A stretch of DNA of 64,000 nt, taken from positions 1,783,001 through 1,847,000 of the forward strand of contig NZ_CP062222.1 in the NCBI RefSeq assembly GCF_017487405.1, read 5' to 3'. This document shows, one piece after another, positions 38,039 to 46,505 of this stretch. A program made the translations under genes and the position numbers. The first letter of the stretch is position 1; each line of letters begins with the position of its first letter. The notes under the pieces are model-generated. The model was not told the DNA's origin. It saw nothing but the letters and a program-made list of their open reading frames with translations, and did no database searches. Source of the stretch: Brevundimonas goettingensis (GTDB taxonomy: Bacteria > Pseudomonadota > Alphaproteobacteria > Caulobacterales > Caulobacteraceae).

Positions 38039-38446
38039 TCAGTCCTTGTTCTTGTTGAAGAAGCTCAGGACCAGGAAGGCCAGACCGACGGTCGTCGGGA
38101 TGCAGGCGATGCCCAGCAGGCCATTGCCGATATGCTCGGGGCCGTCCCAGCCGTCGTGGCTCCAGCCCAGCTCACCGACCAGACCGAAGGCGGCGATACC
38201 GATGCCGACAGCCAGCCAGATGATGCCCCGGCGGATGTCGCGGGTGCGCGACGGGACGTTCTTGGTGGCCTCGCGGCCCATGGCCTCGATGACTTCGGGC
38301 GGCAGCGGCTGGCCCTTGTCGATGGCGGCGCGGACCGTTGCCTGGAGCTCCCGGCGCTCGCGGCTCTTGAAGTAGCCCGGGCCGAGGATGATGGCGGTGA
38401 TGGCGGCAAAGACCGTGAAGACGATCAGGATGGGCGTCATGTCCAT
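38039..38446 (-). CDS. DUF6249-like small membrane protein (module 1)
   Basis: 135 residues with three hydrophobic helices: ILIVFTVFAAITAIILGPGYF, IIWLAVGIGIAAFGLVGEL and LLGIACIPTTVGLAFLVLSFF. Between them lies a basic amphipathic part RERRELQATVRAAIDKGQPLPPEVIEAM, the layout of DUF6249 proteins. It is first in the three-gene module with an ECF sigma factor and presumed anti-sigma. The function is unknown; the conserved linkage suggests it helps sense or transmit an envelope signal. Confidence 0.75.
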   Translation of the reverse strand: MDMTPILIVFTVFAAITAIILGPGYFKSRERRELQATVRAAIDKGQPLPPEVIEAMGREATKNVPSRTRDIRRGIIWLAVGIGIAAFGLVGELGWSHDGWDGPEHIGNGLLGIACIPTTVGLAFLVLSFFNKNKD

Positions 38447-38602
38447 GGTGTAACCCCTGTTTCAAACTGGCGACCGGAGCGTGATGTCCCGGCCTTCTGA
38501 TAACAAGAGGCGCGGCCGAGGCCGTACGGATGCGTCTTTCGACGTGAAACTTTCGTAAGGCGGCGGACAGGCCTAAACCGGCCGCCTCGAAGGAGGATCG
38601 CC

Positions 38603-39442
38603 ATGCTGAACCGTCGCACCCTGCTGACCGGGATGACAGCCGCGCCCCTCGCCTCTCCGACCTGCGCCTGTGTCACGGCCCCAGCCCCGGCCGGGTCCGG
38701 TGCGACCCTGACCTTGGCCACCTTCAACATCTGGCACAATCAGGGCGACTGGCCGGCCCGCCTGCCGCTGATCGTCGAGGTGTTGAGGGCGCAGGACGCA
38801 GACGTCATCGCGCTTGAAGAGGTGCTTCAGGACGCCGCCGTGGGCCTGCCCAACCAGGCCCAGACCCTCGCCGAGGCGCTGGGCTATCAATGGATCTTCC
38901 ACTCGGTCGATGACGAGGCCAGGCCCAGGCGGTACGGCAACGCCATTCTCACGCGCCTGCCGATCATCGCCAGCGACTGGAAGAAGCTGGAGCCGCTCGA
39001 CGACTACCGCACCGCCATCCGGCTGCGGGTGGCCAAGGGCGGTGCTCCGATCGACCTGGTCGTCACCCATCTGGCCTGGCAGGATGACGCAGGCCCCGTG
39101 CGGGCGCGCCAGATCGGCGACCTTCTGGCCTGGCTGCCGCAGGACGGAACCCCGCTGGTGGTGATGGGAGATTTCAATGCGACGCAGGAGGACAGCGGCC
39201 TCGCGGTTCTGACCGGTCCCGACTATTTCAGCGCCCTTCCGCGCGGGTCTGTGGCGACCACTCTCAAGCCCGCCAAGGGACACCCGAACCGGGTCATTGA
39301 CCACATCTTCGCCCGCGCCGACGCCTTCGCGCCGGTCAGCGCCCGGGCATTCGCCACCCAGTCCGTCGGCGGCGAATACGCCTCGGACCATTTCGGCGTG
39401 TCGGCGACCATCCGCCTGCGGCAGGGTCAGGCCCGGCGATAG
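38603..39442 (+). CDS. Exported endonuclease/exonuclease/phosphatase-family hydrolase
   Basis: 279 residues. An N-terminal twin-Arg-like leader (NRRTLLTGMTAAPLASPTCAC) suggests export, perhaps as a lipoprotein. The EEP fold is clear: TFNIWHNQGDW, ALEEVLQDA with the metal Glu, THLAW, VMGDFNA and the C-terminal SDHFGVSATIRL with catalytic Asp-His. Substrate could be a sphingomyelin-like lipid, phosphodiester or nucleic acid; I cannot tell. It is flanked by the two sigma modules, both on the opposite strand. Its 3' end overlaps the second anti-sigma gene by 16 bp. Confidence 0.85.
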   Translation: MLNRRTLLTGMTAAPLASPTCACVTAPAPAGSGATLTLATFNIWHNQGDWPARLPLIVEVLRAQDADVIALEEVLQDAAVGLPNQAQTLAEALGYQWIFHSVDDEARPRRYGNAILTRLPIIASDWKKLEPLDDYRTAIRLRVAKGGAPIDLVVTHLAWQDDAGPVRARQIGDLLAWLPQDGTPLVVMGDFNATQEDSGLAVLTGPDYFSALPRGSVATTLKPAKGHPNRVIDHIFARADAFAPVSARAFATQSVGGEYASDHFGVSATIRLRQGQARR

Positions 39443-39744
39443 TCCCGCAGGGTCCTGACCAGCCAGAGCGCCGTCGCCCCGGTCACCCCGACGACCGCCA
39501 GCGCGGGCAGCAGGTCCGGGGTCGCCGCCCCCGCCTGTTCCAGCATCCGCGCAGCCTCGGGCCCCAGGGGCTGCAGCCCCCACAGTCCCGCCGCCGCCGC
39601 CACGGCCAGAGGAATCATGGCCGCGATCCGGGCCCAGAACCGCCGCATGGCGATCCGCTGGACCATCCGGGCCTCGAAGGCGAAGTCCCGCGCCGGGGGC
39701 GTTTCTGCGGCAAACAGGGCGGCCATCTTATGTTCAGGCGTCAT
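39427..39744 (-). CDS. Membrane protein, presumed anti-sigma factor (module 2)
   Basis: 105 residues with two hydrophobic segments (MIPLAVAAAAGLWGLQPL and LLPALAVVGVTGATALWLV). The cytoplasmic N-terminus TPEHKMAALFAAETPPARDFAFEARMVQRIAMRR resembles module 1. It overlaps the sigma gene by 11 bp, exactly as in module 1. Assigned as anti-sigma by context, as no canonical zinc motif is seen. Confidence 0.65.
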   Translation of the reverse strand: MTPEHKMAALFAAETPPARDFAFEARMVQRIAMRRFWARIAAMIPLAVAAAAGLWGLQPLGPEAARMLEQAGAATPDLLPALAVVGVTGATALWLVRTLRDYRRA

Positions 39745-40270
39745 CGGGTCCTCCGAGCGCTTTCAGGAGTTTCGCCCGTCCGCGCAGAACATGCGACTTC
39801 ACCGTGCCCAGGGGCAAGCCCAAAGCCTCGGCCGCCTCGGCGTTGGAGAAGCCGTCGGCGAGGCACAGAGCCACACAGGCCCGCACATCGGGGGCCAGTT
39901 TGCCCATGGCCGCCGCCATGGCCATCCGGTCGGTATGTGAGACCCCGGCGGGAGTCTCCACCGCGTCCAGCCAGTCGCGATCCCGCCGGGCGCCGCGCTG
40001 AGCGCTTCTGATCCGGTCCTGGGCCCGCCGCCAGGCGATGCCCAGAAGCCAGGATCGCACGCCATCCGGATCCTTCAGCGACCGCATCGAGCGCCAGGCG
40101 GCCAGGAAGGTTTCCTGGGCCACATCGTCCGCCTCGGCCCAGCCGCCTCCAAGCGTGCGGCGCAGGAAGGCGCGCACCACCGCCTGGTGCCGCTGGACCA
40201 GCCGCCCGAAGGCCGCGTCGGATCCGGCCCGGGCGGCCCGCGCCAGATCGCCGTCCGTTACGATAGACAT
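39734..40270 (-). CDS. ECF-type RNA polymerase sigma factor (module 2)
   Basis: 178 residues. Region 2 is FGRLVQRHQAVVRAFLRRTLGGGWAEADDVAQETFLAAW followed by VRSWLLGIAWRRAQDRIR. Region 4 is ACVALCLADGFSNAEAAEAL and LGLPLGTVKSHVLRGRAKLLKAL. It resembles the module 1 sigma factor in the AEADDVAQ and LPLGTVKSHV segments. It lies 24 bp downstream of the DUF6249-like gene and overlaps the presumed anti-sigma gene by 11 bp. Confidence 0.92.
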   Translation of the reverse strand: MSIVTDGDLARAARAGSDAAFGRLVQRHQAVVRAFLRRTLGGGWAEADDVAQETFLAAWRSMRSLKDPDGVRSWLLGIAWRRAQDRIRSAQRGARRDRDWLDAVETPAGVSHTDRMAMAAAMGKLAPDVRACVALCLADGFSNAEAAEALGLPLGTVKSHVLRGRAKLLKALGGPDDA

Positions 40271-40294
40271 CCCCCTGCCCCGTTCTGATCAGGG

Positions 40295-40699
40295 TCAGAG
40301 CCTCGGCCGCTGGAACAACAGGGCGTTGATCAGCGACCAGACCGCCACCGCCGCCATCACCATGGACACGATCACAAAGGCGCCGCTGTCGCGGTCGATG
40401 TTCATCCAGGCGCCGATGCCGAAACCCGCCGACAGGATCGCGAACAGCCCGACCAGCGACCAGTAGTGGGCCGGCGTCCGCTCACGCCGCGCCTCCCGCT
40501 CGTCTCCGTCCAGCTCCAGCGGCATGTCCAGCTGTTTGAGCAGGGCCTCCGGCGGCTCCATCCCCTTGTCCGCATAGCTGCGGATCAGGTCCATCATCGC
40601 CTTCTGCTGGCGCAGCTTCAGCCAGCTCTGGAAGGCCGCATAGATCATCCCGCCGACCGGAAAGATCAGCCACCAGAACGAATAGAAGAAGTGTTCCAT
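40295..40699 (-). CDS. DUF6249-like small membrane protein (module 2)
   Basis: 134 residues with three hydrophobic helices: WWLIFPVGGMIYAAFQSW, YWSLVGLFAILSAGFGIGAW and FVIVSMVMAAVAVWSLINALLF. The part between helices 1 and 2, RQQKAMMDLIRSYADKGMEPPEALLKQL, matches the position and pattern of DKGQPLPPEVIEAM in module 1. It is first in the second sigma module. Confidence 0.72.
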   Translation of the reverse strand: MEHFFYSFWWLIFPVGGMIYAAFQSWLKLRQQKAMMDLIRSYADKGMEPPEALLKQLDMPLELDGDEREARRERTPAHYWSLVGLFAILSAGFGIGAWMNIDRDSGAFVIVSMVMAAVAVWSLINALLFQRPRL

Positions 40700-40899
40700 C
40701 GTCTCATTCCCATCGCGCCGGGCCCATCGCCCGCGCTTTCAAAGGGTAGTCGGCGCCGGACGCGGCATTGGATGCAGCCCGGCGACAGTCGCGCCGAATT
40801 TATCATCGAACGCCGGTCTGAACCTCGATAACCGTCCGCTTACGGTCAAGGCTGATCGCCTGAAACGCCGCCGTGGCGCGGCCTCAAGGGAGGATTGCG

Positions 40900-41397
40900 A
40901 TGCTTCTGCCCCAGCTTTCGGCCCTGGGCTGGTTCCACACCCTGGGCAGCCTGCCCGCCGTCCCGCTCGCCCTCTATATGCTGATCCGTCAGGGCCGGGT
41001 GACGCCCGAGGCCGCAATCGGCAAGGCATGGCTGGTCTTCATGTTCATCGGGGCGATCTCGGGCGTTCTGGTGATCAAGGACGCGCCGGGCGTGGCCATC
41101 TCGATCCTCAGCCTCGGCTCCCTGACCGTCGGCTCCACGGTGCACAAGGCGACCTTCCTGGGCCGCCACCGCGACTGGATCCAGACCGTGGCGCTCAGCA
41201 CCGCCGTCTTCACCCTGTTCCTGCCCAGTGTGACCGAGACCCTGACCCGCCTGCCCGCCGGCCATCCGGTCGCGGCCAGCCCGCAGGCGCCGCTGGTCGT
41301 CGCTTTCCAGCTCAGCCTCGTCGTCGTCCTGATCGTGGGCGTGACACTACAGTTGATGTTCCTCAAGCGGCCGACACCGGCTACGGTCGTGGCCTGA
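40900..41397 (+). CDS. Hypothetical inner-membrane protein
   Basis: 165 residues from the ATG at 40900, preceded by a strong ribosome-binding site (AAGGGAGG). Four to five hydrophobic segments are visible (FHTLGSLPAVPLALYMLI, AWLVFMFIGAISGVLVI, WIQTVALSTAVFTLFLPSV, VAFQLSLVVVLIVGVTLQLMFL). A His-Lys and His-Arg motif (STVHKATFLGRHRDW) sits at a loop. No family recognised. A DUF2188 gene follows after 21 bp. Confidence 0.75.
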   Translation: MLLPQLSALGWFHTLGSLPAVPLALYMLIRQGRVTPEAAIGKAWLVFMFIGAISGVLVIKDAPGVAISILSLGSLTVGSTVHKATFLGRHRDWIQTVALSTAVFTLFLPSVTETLTRLPAGHPVAASPQAPLVVAFQLSLVVVLIVGVTLQLMFLKRPTPATVVA

Positions 41398-41418
41398 TTT
41401 AATCTCGAGGAGTTTCGC

Positions 41419-41658
41419 ATGTCCCAGGTCACCTATCGCATCGTCGAACACGACGGCGGCTGGGCCTACAAGCTGGGCGAGACCTTCTCCGAAACCTTCC
41501 CCGACCACGACAGCGCCCGCGCCGGCGCGGTGCGCGCCTCGCGTGAGCAGCGCTCGCCCGACGAAACGGCCTTCATCGAATACGAGAACACCTCGGGCCA
41601 GTGGATCACCGAACGCGCCGACGGCCACGACCGCCCCGAGACCAGCGTCGAGGGCTAG
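41419..41658 (+). CDS. DUF2188-like small protein
   Basis: 79 residues. The pattern VTYRIVEHDGGWAYKLGETFSETFPDHDSARAGAVRAS matches small DUF2188 proteins, which have a beta-beta-alpha-beta layout and unknown function. A ribosome-binding site CGAGGAG precedes the ATG. It follows the membrane protein by 21 bp and may be co-transcribed. The stop is 3 bp before the end of the opposing ArsC/Spx-like gene. Confidence 0.8.
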   Translation: MSQVTYRIVEHDGGWAYKLGETFSETFPDHDSARAGAVRASREQRSPDETAFIEYENTSGQWITERADGHDRPETSVEG

Positions 41659-41661
41659 CCC

Positions 41662-42009
41662 CTAACCCAGGGCGGCCGCGTAAACGTCCGGCTTGAAGCC
41701 GACGATCCGACGGTCGCCCAGGTCCAGCACCGGCCGCTTGATCATCGACGGCTGGGCCAGCATCAGTTCGATGGCCTTGTCGGGGTTCAGATCGACGCGA
41801 TCCGCGTCCGGAAGCTTTTTGAACGTGGTTCCGGCCCGGTTCAGCACCGTCTCCCAGCCATGCTCGGCGACCCACCGCTCCAGCGAGGCCCGGTCGATCC
41901 CGGCCTTCTTGTAGTCATGGAATTCGAACGCCACCCCGTTCGCCCCCAGCCAGTCCCGCGCCTTCTTGACGGTGTCGCAGTTGGGGATTCCGTACATGGT
42001 GGCGGTCAT
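41662..42009 (-). CDS. ArsC/Spx/YffB-family thioredoxin-fold protein
   Basis: 115 residues. The motif YGIPNCDTVKKARDWL near the N-terminus and PSMIKRPVLDLGDRRIVGF toward the end are typical for YffB-type members of the arsenate reductase (ArsC/Spx) family. The single catalytic Cys is in GIPNCDT. YffB biochemical role is uncertain; arsenate reduction is not implied. An in-frame ATG four codons later (MYGIPN) is another possible start. Confidence 0.88.
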   Translation of the reverse strand: MTATMYGIPNCDTVKKARDWLGANGVAFEFHDYKKAGIDRASLERWVAEHGWETVLNRAGTTFKKLPDADRVDLNPDKAIELMLAQPSMIKRPVLDLGDRRIVGFKPDVYAAALG

Positions 42010-42081
42010 CTGAAGCTCCTGAAGGCCGGTGGCCTTTAGGACAGGACGCCCGCCCGCGCCACCCGGTCGCTCACGCCGCTG

Positions 42082-42243
42082 TCAGGGAACCACGCCGGTC
42101 ACGGGTCCGACGCCGTCGCCTTCATCCCTGTCCTTGAGCGGAATGACGCGATCAGGCCGCTCGAGGGCTTCGACGTCCTTTTCCAGTTCCTGGGCCTCAC
42201 GCTCGATTTCGGCATTTCGGGTCTGAGGGGTCGGGTCGGTCAT
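42082..42243 (-). CDS. Small hypothetical protein, 53 residues
   Basis: A short ORF with ATG at 42241-42243 and TGA at 42082-42084. A strong ribosome-binding site (ACAGGAGA) lies six bases before the ATG. The product is acidic and helical: NAEIEREAQELEKDVEALER, then DRVIPLKDRDEGDGVGPV. No Cys, no membrane segment, no recognised family. The regular charge pattern and good initiation signal argue for a real gene. Confidence 0.6.
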   Translation of the reverse strand: MTDPTPQTRNAEIEREAQELEKDVEALERPDRVIPLKDRDEGDGVGPVTGVVP

Positions 42244-42317
42244 AAGAGTCTCCTGTCATTCCACAACCCTCGGGGCTTCCGATCCGTTCCTGCACACCGC
42301 GTTCTCTGGATTTCATT

Positions 42318-42331
42318 TAACTGATCGGTTA
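42318..42331. promoter_or_regulatory. Imperfect palindrome in the promoter of a PhnB-like gene
   Basis: TAACTGATCGGTTA reads as an inverted repeat with 12 of 14 matching positions. It is adjacent to the AT-rich TATATACC, a likely -10 region, 35 bp upstream of the VOC gene. It has the size of a TetR- or ArsR-type operator. No such regulator is encoded next to it. Confidence 0.35.
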
Positions 42332-42365
42332 TATACCATCCTTCCAACGACAAGGAGGACGCCCC

Positions 42366-42824
42366 ATGCCCGCCGTCAGTTTTTCCCGGAACAAGATCAC
42401 CCCCTTCCTCTGGTTCGACAGCCATGCGGAAGAGGCCGCGCGCTTCTATGCCGGCCTGTTCGAGGATTCGCGGATCGTCAGCGCCAGTCCGATGATGGTC
42501 GAGTTCCAGCTGGCGGGTCAGAGCTTCCTGGCCCTCAACGGCGGCCCGCGCTTCCCCTTCACCGAGGCGGTTTCCCTCTATGTCTCGTGCAAGGATCAAA
42601 CCGAGGTCGACCGGCTTTGGGACGCCCTGACCGCCGACGGCGGGGCCGAGAGCCAGTGCGGCTGGCTCAAGGACAAATACGGCCTGTCCTGGCAGATCAT
42701 CCCCGAGGCCCTGCCCCGCTATATGCAGGACCCGGATCGGGCCAGGGCCGAGCGCGCCATGCAGGCCATGCTGAAGATGCGCAGGATCGTGGTCGCCGAC
42801 CTCGACGTCGCCGCGGCCGGCTAG
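42366..42824 (+). CDS. PhnB-like VOC-fold protein
   Basis: 152 residues. The start NKITPFLWFDSHAEEAARFYAGLFEDSRI is the signature of PhnB/3-demethylubiquinone-methyltransferase-like VOC proteins. The sequence continues with LAGQSFLALNGGPRFPFTEAVSLYVSC and CGWLKDKYGLSWQIIPEALP. These are usually of unknown function. A strong AAGGAGG precedes the ATG. Stop overlaps the end of thpR by three bases, so the two genes are convergent. Confidence 0.9.
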   Translation: MPAVSFSRNKITPFLWFDSHAEEAARFYAGLFEDSRIVSASPMMVEFQLAGQSFLALNGGPRFPFTEAVSLYVSCKDQTEVDRLWDALTADGGAESQCGWLKDKYGLSWQIIPEALPRYMQDPDRARAERAMQAMLKMRRIVVADLDVAAAG

Positions 42825-43405
42825 GGCTTCAGCGGCCAGCGCCCGATGTGTTCGTGCACCCCCTGCCCCAGCAGGCTGCGCACCAGCACCAGCTCCCGCA
42901 CCGTCCATGAGATCGGCGCGATGGGATCGGGTTCGATGATCGGGTCGTCGTAGAGCAGGGTCACGTGGGGCGTGAAGGCGCCCGCCGTCTTCACCCCCTG
43001 GCTGGCCAGCGCCAGCCCCACGGCGGCACGGTAGGCTTGCAGGTCGGCGAGCCCCGCCTCGCTTCCCTTCAGAATGAAGGGCCGGTTCTTCGGCCGTCCG
43101 GCGAAGCTGGTCGCATGGTCGAAGGTCACCTCGAACGGTTCCGCCTTCATGCCCTCGGCGGCGGCCGTCGCCTTGCGCACGAGATCGTTCGGCAGGCCCG
43201 GAAAGTCGCCGAGATGGAACAGGGTCACATGCAGCCGGTCCACGGCGTGGACCTTGCTCTTCATCCCGTGCTTGCGTTTCAGATCCTCGCCCAGCGCCGC
43301 GATCCGTTGGGCTGTCGCGGCGTCGGGGAAGAGGCCGAAGAATAGCCGGTCGGTCAGGGCCCTGGGCGCCTCGGCCTCTCCAAACAGGTCGGCGGTGTCA
43401 GGCAT
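42821..43405 (-). CDS. thpR: RNA 2',3'-cyclic phosphodiesterase ThpR
   Basis: 194 residues. The 2H phosphoesterase fold is shown by two His-x-Thr motifs, HVTLFHLGDF (first half) and HVTLLYDD (second half). It opens cyclic phosphates on RNA ends (formerly 2'-5' RNA ligase). Other patterns are RLFFGLFPDAATAQRI and SFAGRPKNRPFIL. The ATG at 43403-43405 is preceded by GGAGGA. Confidence 0.92.
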   Translation of the reverse strand: MPDTADLFGEAEAPRALTDRLFFGLFPDAATAQRIAALGEDLKRKHGMKSKVHAVDRLHVTLFHLGDFPGLPNDLVRKATAAAEGMKAEPFEVTFDHATSFAGRPKNRPFILKGSEAGLADLQAYRAAVGLALASQGVKTAGAFTPHVTLLYDDPIIEPDPIAPISWTVRELVLVRSLLGQGVHEHIGRWPLKP

Positions 43406-43462
43406 GGAAAAATCCTCCGGGGTCAGCCGTCGTTTTGGCCTTCCGCCCGCCGGATGTCGAGA

Positions 43463-44371
43463 TCAAAACGTGAACGCCCGCCCATCGACATGCGCCCACC
43501 ACGCATCGCGGCCGGCGAAATCCCCGCCCCCGTCCCAGCACGCCCCGACATAATAGGTGAAGGGAACGCCCGGCTGGACCTCGGCGAGGATCAGATAGTT
43601 GTCGAAGTCGTCGACGAAGCCGACCACCGACTTCGGATCAACCAGCACCGAAATCCCGATCGAGCCCGGCGCGGCCTCGGGCCCCCAGACGTCCAGACGG
43701 CCCCTTTCCTTTTCGCGCCGGATGTTGTTCGCCCGGGTCGCCGGTCGACGGCGCGCGATGCCGATCCCCACCGTCAGAGGCTCCGCCGTGTCCGAGGTCA
43801 GGGTCGAGGTGATGCGGTTGAAGTTGGACCCCATCGGCAGTTCAACACGGCGCGTCTCCGACACCTTGCGGATCACATCGACCGGCCAGGGGGCATAGTC
43901 GACCTCGAACCGCGCCGCGTCGCCTCCGGTGTCAAGGATGCGGTAAGTCGCGAAATTGCGCGAGGTCCACAGCTTGTTGTCGTACCAGACGCCGAGGCCG
44001 CCGCAGCCGCGACTGCCCCCGACCTCATAGAAGTCCAGCCCCTCGCCGTGATCGACGTGATAGCTGCCGCTGGCCATCTGGCGCTGCATGAAGGGGACGC
44101 GCGTCTTCTTGCCCCAGACATCGACGCCAGATCCCGACGGCGGCTCCTGCGCCTGCAGGGCCGGGCCATAGATGCGGTGGGCGATCCTGTCATTCTCCCA
44201 CCAGAGGTCGTCGAACCGTTCGGGCGCGAAATGCACCACGGCGCGCGGCGTCGGGTCCTCGGGCGGCGCAAGCGGCGCCGCCGGCTCATGCGCTGTTTGA
44301 GCGACCACCGGCGTCGCGGCGGCGCCCAGCAGGCTTCCGCCCAGAACGACGCGTCGGTTCAGGTCTACCAA
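43463..44371 (-). CDS. DUF4861 family protein of the polysaccharide locus
   Basis: 302 residues. The leader has a twin-arginine motif ([22 protein letters not shown]), so export by Tat is likely. The mature part matches DUF4861 proteins found in polysaccharide utilization loci: [18 protein letters not shown], the loop [21 protein letters not shown], and [13 protein letters not shown] near the end. Function is not established; it may act on or bind uronic-acid sugars. The best start is TTG at 44369-44371, overlapping the manD stop. It is downstream of manD in one transcription unit. Confidence 0.8.
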   Translation of the reverse strand: MVDLNRRVVLGGSLLGAAATPVVAQTAHEPAAPLAPPEDPTPRAVVHFAPERFDDLWWENDRIAHRIYGPALQAQEPPSGSGVDVWGKKTRVPFMQRQMASGSYHVDHGEGLDFYEVGGSRGCGGLGVWYDNKLWTSRNFATYRILDTGGDAARFEVDYAPWPVDVIRKVSETRRVELPMGSNFNRITSTLTSDTAEPLTVGIGIARRRPATRANNIRREKERGRLDVWGPEAAPGSIGISVLVDPKSVVGFVDDFDNYLILAEVQPGVPFTYYVGACWDGGGDFAGRDAWWAHVDGRAFTF

Positions 44372-45639
44372 TTGAACATCGTCCCGTCCTGAAGCCGGTT
44401 CACCGGCAGATAGGCGCGGCTGTAGGGATGGCGCGCGGCCAGCCCCTCGTCCAGATCGACGCCCAGACCCGGCGCGTCGCCGGGGTGCAGCATGCCGTCC
44501 TCGAAGCCGTAGTTGTGCGGGAAGACCGCGTCCGTCTCCGGCGTATGGCGCATATATTCCTGAATGCCGAAATTCGACGTCGACAGACCGAAATGCAGGG
44601 CCGCCGCCATCGACACCGGCGACAGGTCCGTCGCCCCGTGGCAGCCGGTCTTCACATGATAGAGGTCGGCCAGGGCTGCGATCCGGCGCAGATGAGTCAG
44701 GCCGCCGGCGTGCACCACCGTCGCCCGGATGAAGTCGATCAGCCCCTCCTCGATAAGTGTCTTGCAGTCCCAGATGGAGGAGAAGATCTCACCTACGGCC
44801 AGAGGGGTGGTGGTGTGGTCCCGGATGGTGCGGAAGCCCGCCTGATGCTCGGCGGTGACCGCGTCTTCCAGCCAGAACGGCCGATACGGCTCCAGATCCT
44901 TGCCCAGCCGCCCGGCCTCGATCGGGGTCAGCCGGTGATGCACGTCGTGCAGCAGCTCGACGTCCCAGCCCAGCTCGGCCCGCGCTGCCTTGAACAGCTG
45001 CGGCACCATCCGCAGATAGCGCGGCGTCGACCATTCGTTCTCGGTCGGCAGGGCGGCGTCGGCCGGCTCGTAGAACATCTTGTCGCGCGACACGCCGTAG
45101 GTGCTCTTCAGCCCCGGCACGCCTGACTGCAGCCGGATGGCGCGATAGCCGAGATCGCGATAGCGGATCGCCTCCTGCACCGTCTCCTCGATCGTGGCGC
45201 CGTTGGCGTGGCCATAGACGGTGACCCCGTCACGGCAGGCGCCGCCCAGCAGCTGGTACAGCGGCAGGCCCGCGATCTTGGCCTTGATGTCCCACAGGGC
45301 GACGTCGACGGCGGCGATGGCGGTCATCCCGACCGGTCCGCCACGCCAGTAGGCGCCGCGGTACAGATACTGCCACATGTCCTCGATCCGGTGCGCATCC
45401 TTGCCGATCAGCAACGGGCAGACGTGCTCGGTCAGATAGGCGGCGACCGCCAGTTCGCGCCCGTTCAGGGTCGCGTCGCCCAGGCCGTACACGCCCTCGG
45501 CCGTGGTGATCTTCAGGGTGACGAAATTCCGCCCCGGCGAGGTGATCACCACCTTGGCGTCGACGATGGGCGAAGCCATCCGCGCAGCGGACACCGACGA
45601 AGCGTTTTGGGGAGCAGCGGCGAGGGAACGGTCGGTCAT
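44365..45639 (-). CDS. manD: D-mannonate dehydratase (ManD, enolase superfamily)
   Basis: 424 residues from the ATG at 45637-45639; an internal ATG at 45579 ([13 protein letters not shown]) fits the family start better and may be the true one. ManD removes water from D-mannonate to give 2-keto-3-deoxygluconate. Family features are [29 protein letters not shown], the metal/catalytic segment [33 protein letters not shown] and the C-terminal ASRHPY-like [24 protein letters not shown]. It is divergent from a GntR regulator. Mannonate is a product of glucuronate breakdown. No uxaC, uxuB or kdgK gene is present in the window. Confidence 0.9.
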   Translation of the reverse strand: MTDRSLAAAPQNASSVSAARMASPIVDAKVVITSPGRNFVTLKITTAEGVYGLGDATLNGRELAVAAYLTEHVCPLLIGKDAHRIEDMWQYLYRGAYWRGGPVGMTAIAAVDVALWDIKAKIAGLPLYQLLGGACRDGVTVYGHANGATIEETVQEAIRYRDLGYRAIRLQSGVPGLKSTYGVSRDKMFYEPADAALPTENEWSTPRYLRMVPQLFKAARAELGWDVELLHDVHHRLTPIEAGRLGKDLEPYRPFWLEDAVTAEHQAGFRTIRDHTTTPLAVGEIFSSIWDCKTLIEEGLIDFIRATVVHAGGLTHLRRIAALADLYHVKTGCHGATDLSPVSMAAALHFGLSTSNFGIQEYMRHTPETDAVFPHNYGFEDGMLHPGDAPGLGVDLDEGLAARHPYSRAYLPVNRLQDGTMFNW

Positions 45640-45691
45640 CTCAGTCACATCATACGCGGTTTGGGAGGAAACATGTCAGCCGGCCCGGCCC

Positions 45692-45705
45692 ACTGGCCTG
45701 ACCCT
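45692..45705. promoter_or_regulatory. Candidate GntR operator between manD and gntR
   Basis: ACTGGCCTGACCCT holds the core TGGCCTGACC (45694-45703), shared with two other intergenic regions of this locus. The half-site TGGC/TGACC suits FadR-type GntR operators (TGGTCxGACCA). The outer bases match less well than in the other two sites. It lies 28 bp before the gntR ATG and about 55 bp before manD, so it could control both. Confidence 0.5.
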
Positions 45706-45730
45706 TCGCAGCGTCGTAGAAGAATGCGGC

Positions 45731-46498
45731 ATGACCACATCCACCGCCGACACCCGAAAACTTTACCAGCAGGTCGCCACCTCGGTCGCCGCGGGCATCG
45801 CCGCCGGCCAGTATCTGGTGGGCACGCGCCTGCCGTCCGAACGCGACCTTGCCGAGGAGTTCGGCGTCAGCCGGCCCACGGTGCGCGAGGCGATGATCGC
45901 GCTTGAAATCCGGGGTCTGGTCGAGGCCCGTCCGGGCTCGGGCATCTATGTCACCGAGGCGGGGCCCGCGAACGGCGGCCCGGCGCCCGAGCTGGACATC
46001 GGCGCCTTCGAACTGACCGAGGCGCGCCGCCTGTTCGAGGGCGAGGCCTGCGCCCTGGCCGCCGGCGTCATCACCGATGCGGAGCTGGCCGAGCTCGAGG
46101 TCATCCTCAAGGACATGGTCGGCGAGAACACCCTGACCACGGCCATCGGCGAGCACGCCGACCGCCGCTTCCATGCCACCATCGCCCGGGCCACGCGCAA
46201 CGCGGCCATCGTCATGGTGGTCGAGAACCTGTGGGACCTGCGCTACCGCTCTCCCCTGTGCGCCGCCATGCTGGGCCGCGCCCGTCAGGTCGGCGTCCGT
46301 CCCCTGATCGAGGATCACCGCGAAATCCTCGACGCCCTGATCGCGCGCGATCCGGCCGCGGCCCGCGGCGCCATGCGCGCCCACCTCGGCAGGGTCATCG
46401 ACGGCCTGCTGACCGCCACCGAACTGGACGCCCTGGAGCGCACCCGTTCCGACGTCGAGGCCCGGCGTCAGGACATCGCGCGCCGCACCGCCATCTGA
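45731..46498 (+). CDS. FadR-type GntR transcriptional regulator
   Basis: 255 residues. The N-terminal winged helix is typical: YQQVATSVAAGIAAGQYLVGTRLPSERDLAEEFGVSRPTVREAMIALEIRGLVEARPGSGIYV. The C-terminal all-helical FCD domain carries metal/ligand residues (EHADRRFHATIARATRN, LIEDHREILDALIARD, AMRAHL). FadR/UxuR-type proteins usually sense uronate- or sugar-acid-type ligands. It is divergent from manD. I infer it represses the polysaccharide locus and is relieved by a uronate catabolite. Confidence 0.9.
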   Translation: MTTSTADTRKLYQQVATSVAAGIAAGQYLVGTRLPSERDLAEEFGVSRPTVREAMIALEIRGLVEARPGSGIYVTEAGPANGGPAPELDIGAFELTEARRLFEGEACALAAGVITDAELAELEVILKDMVGENTLTTAIGEHADRRFHATIARATRNAAIVMVVENLWDLRYRSPLCAAMLGRARQVGVRPLIEDHREILDALIARDPAAARGAMRAHLGRVIDGLLTATELDALERTRSDVEARRQDIARRTAI

Positions 46499-46505
46499 TC
46501 CCGCC

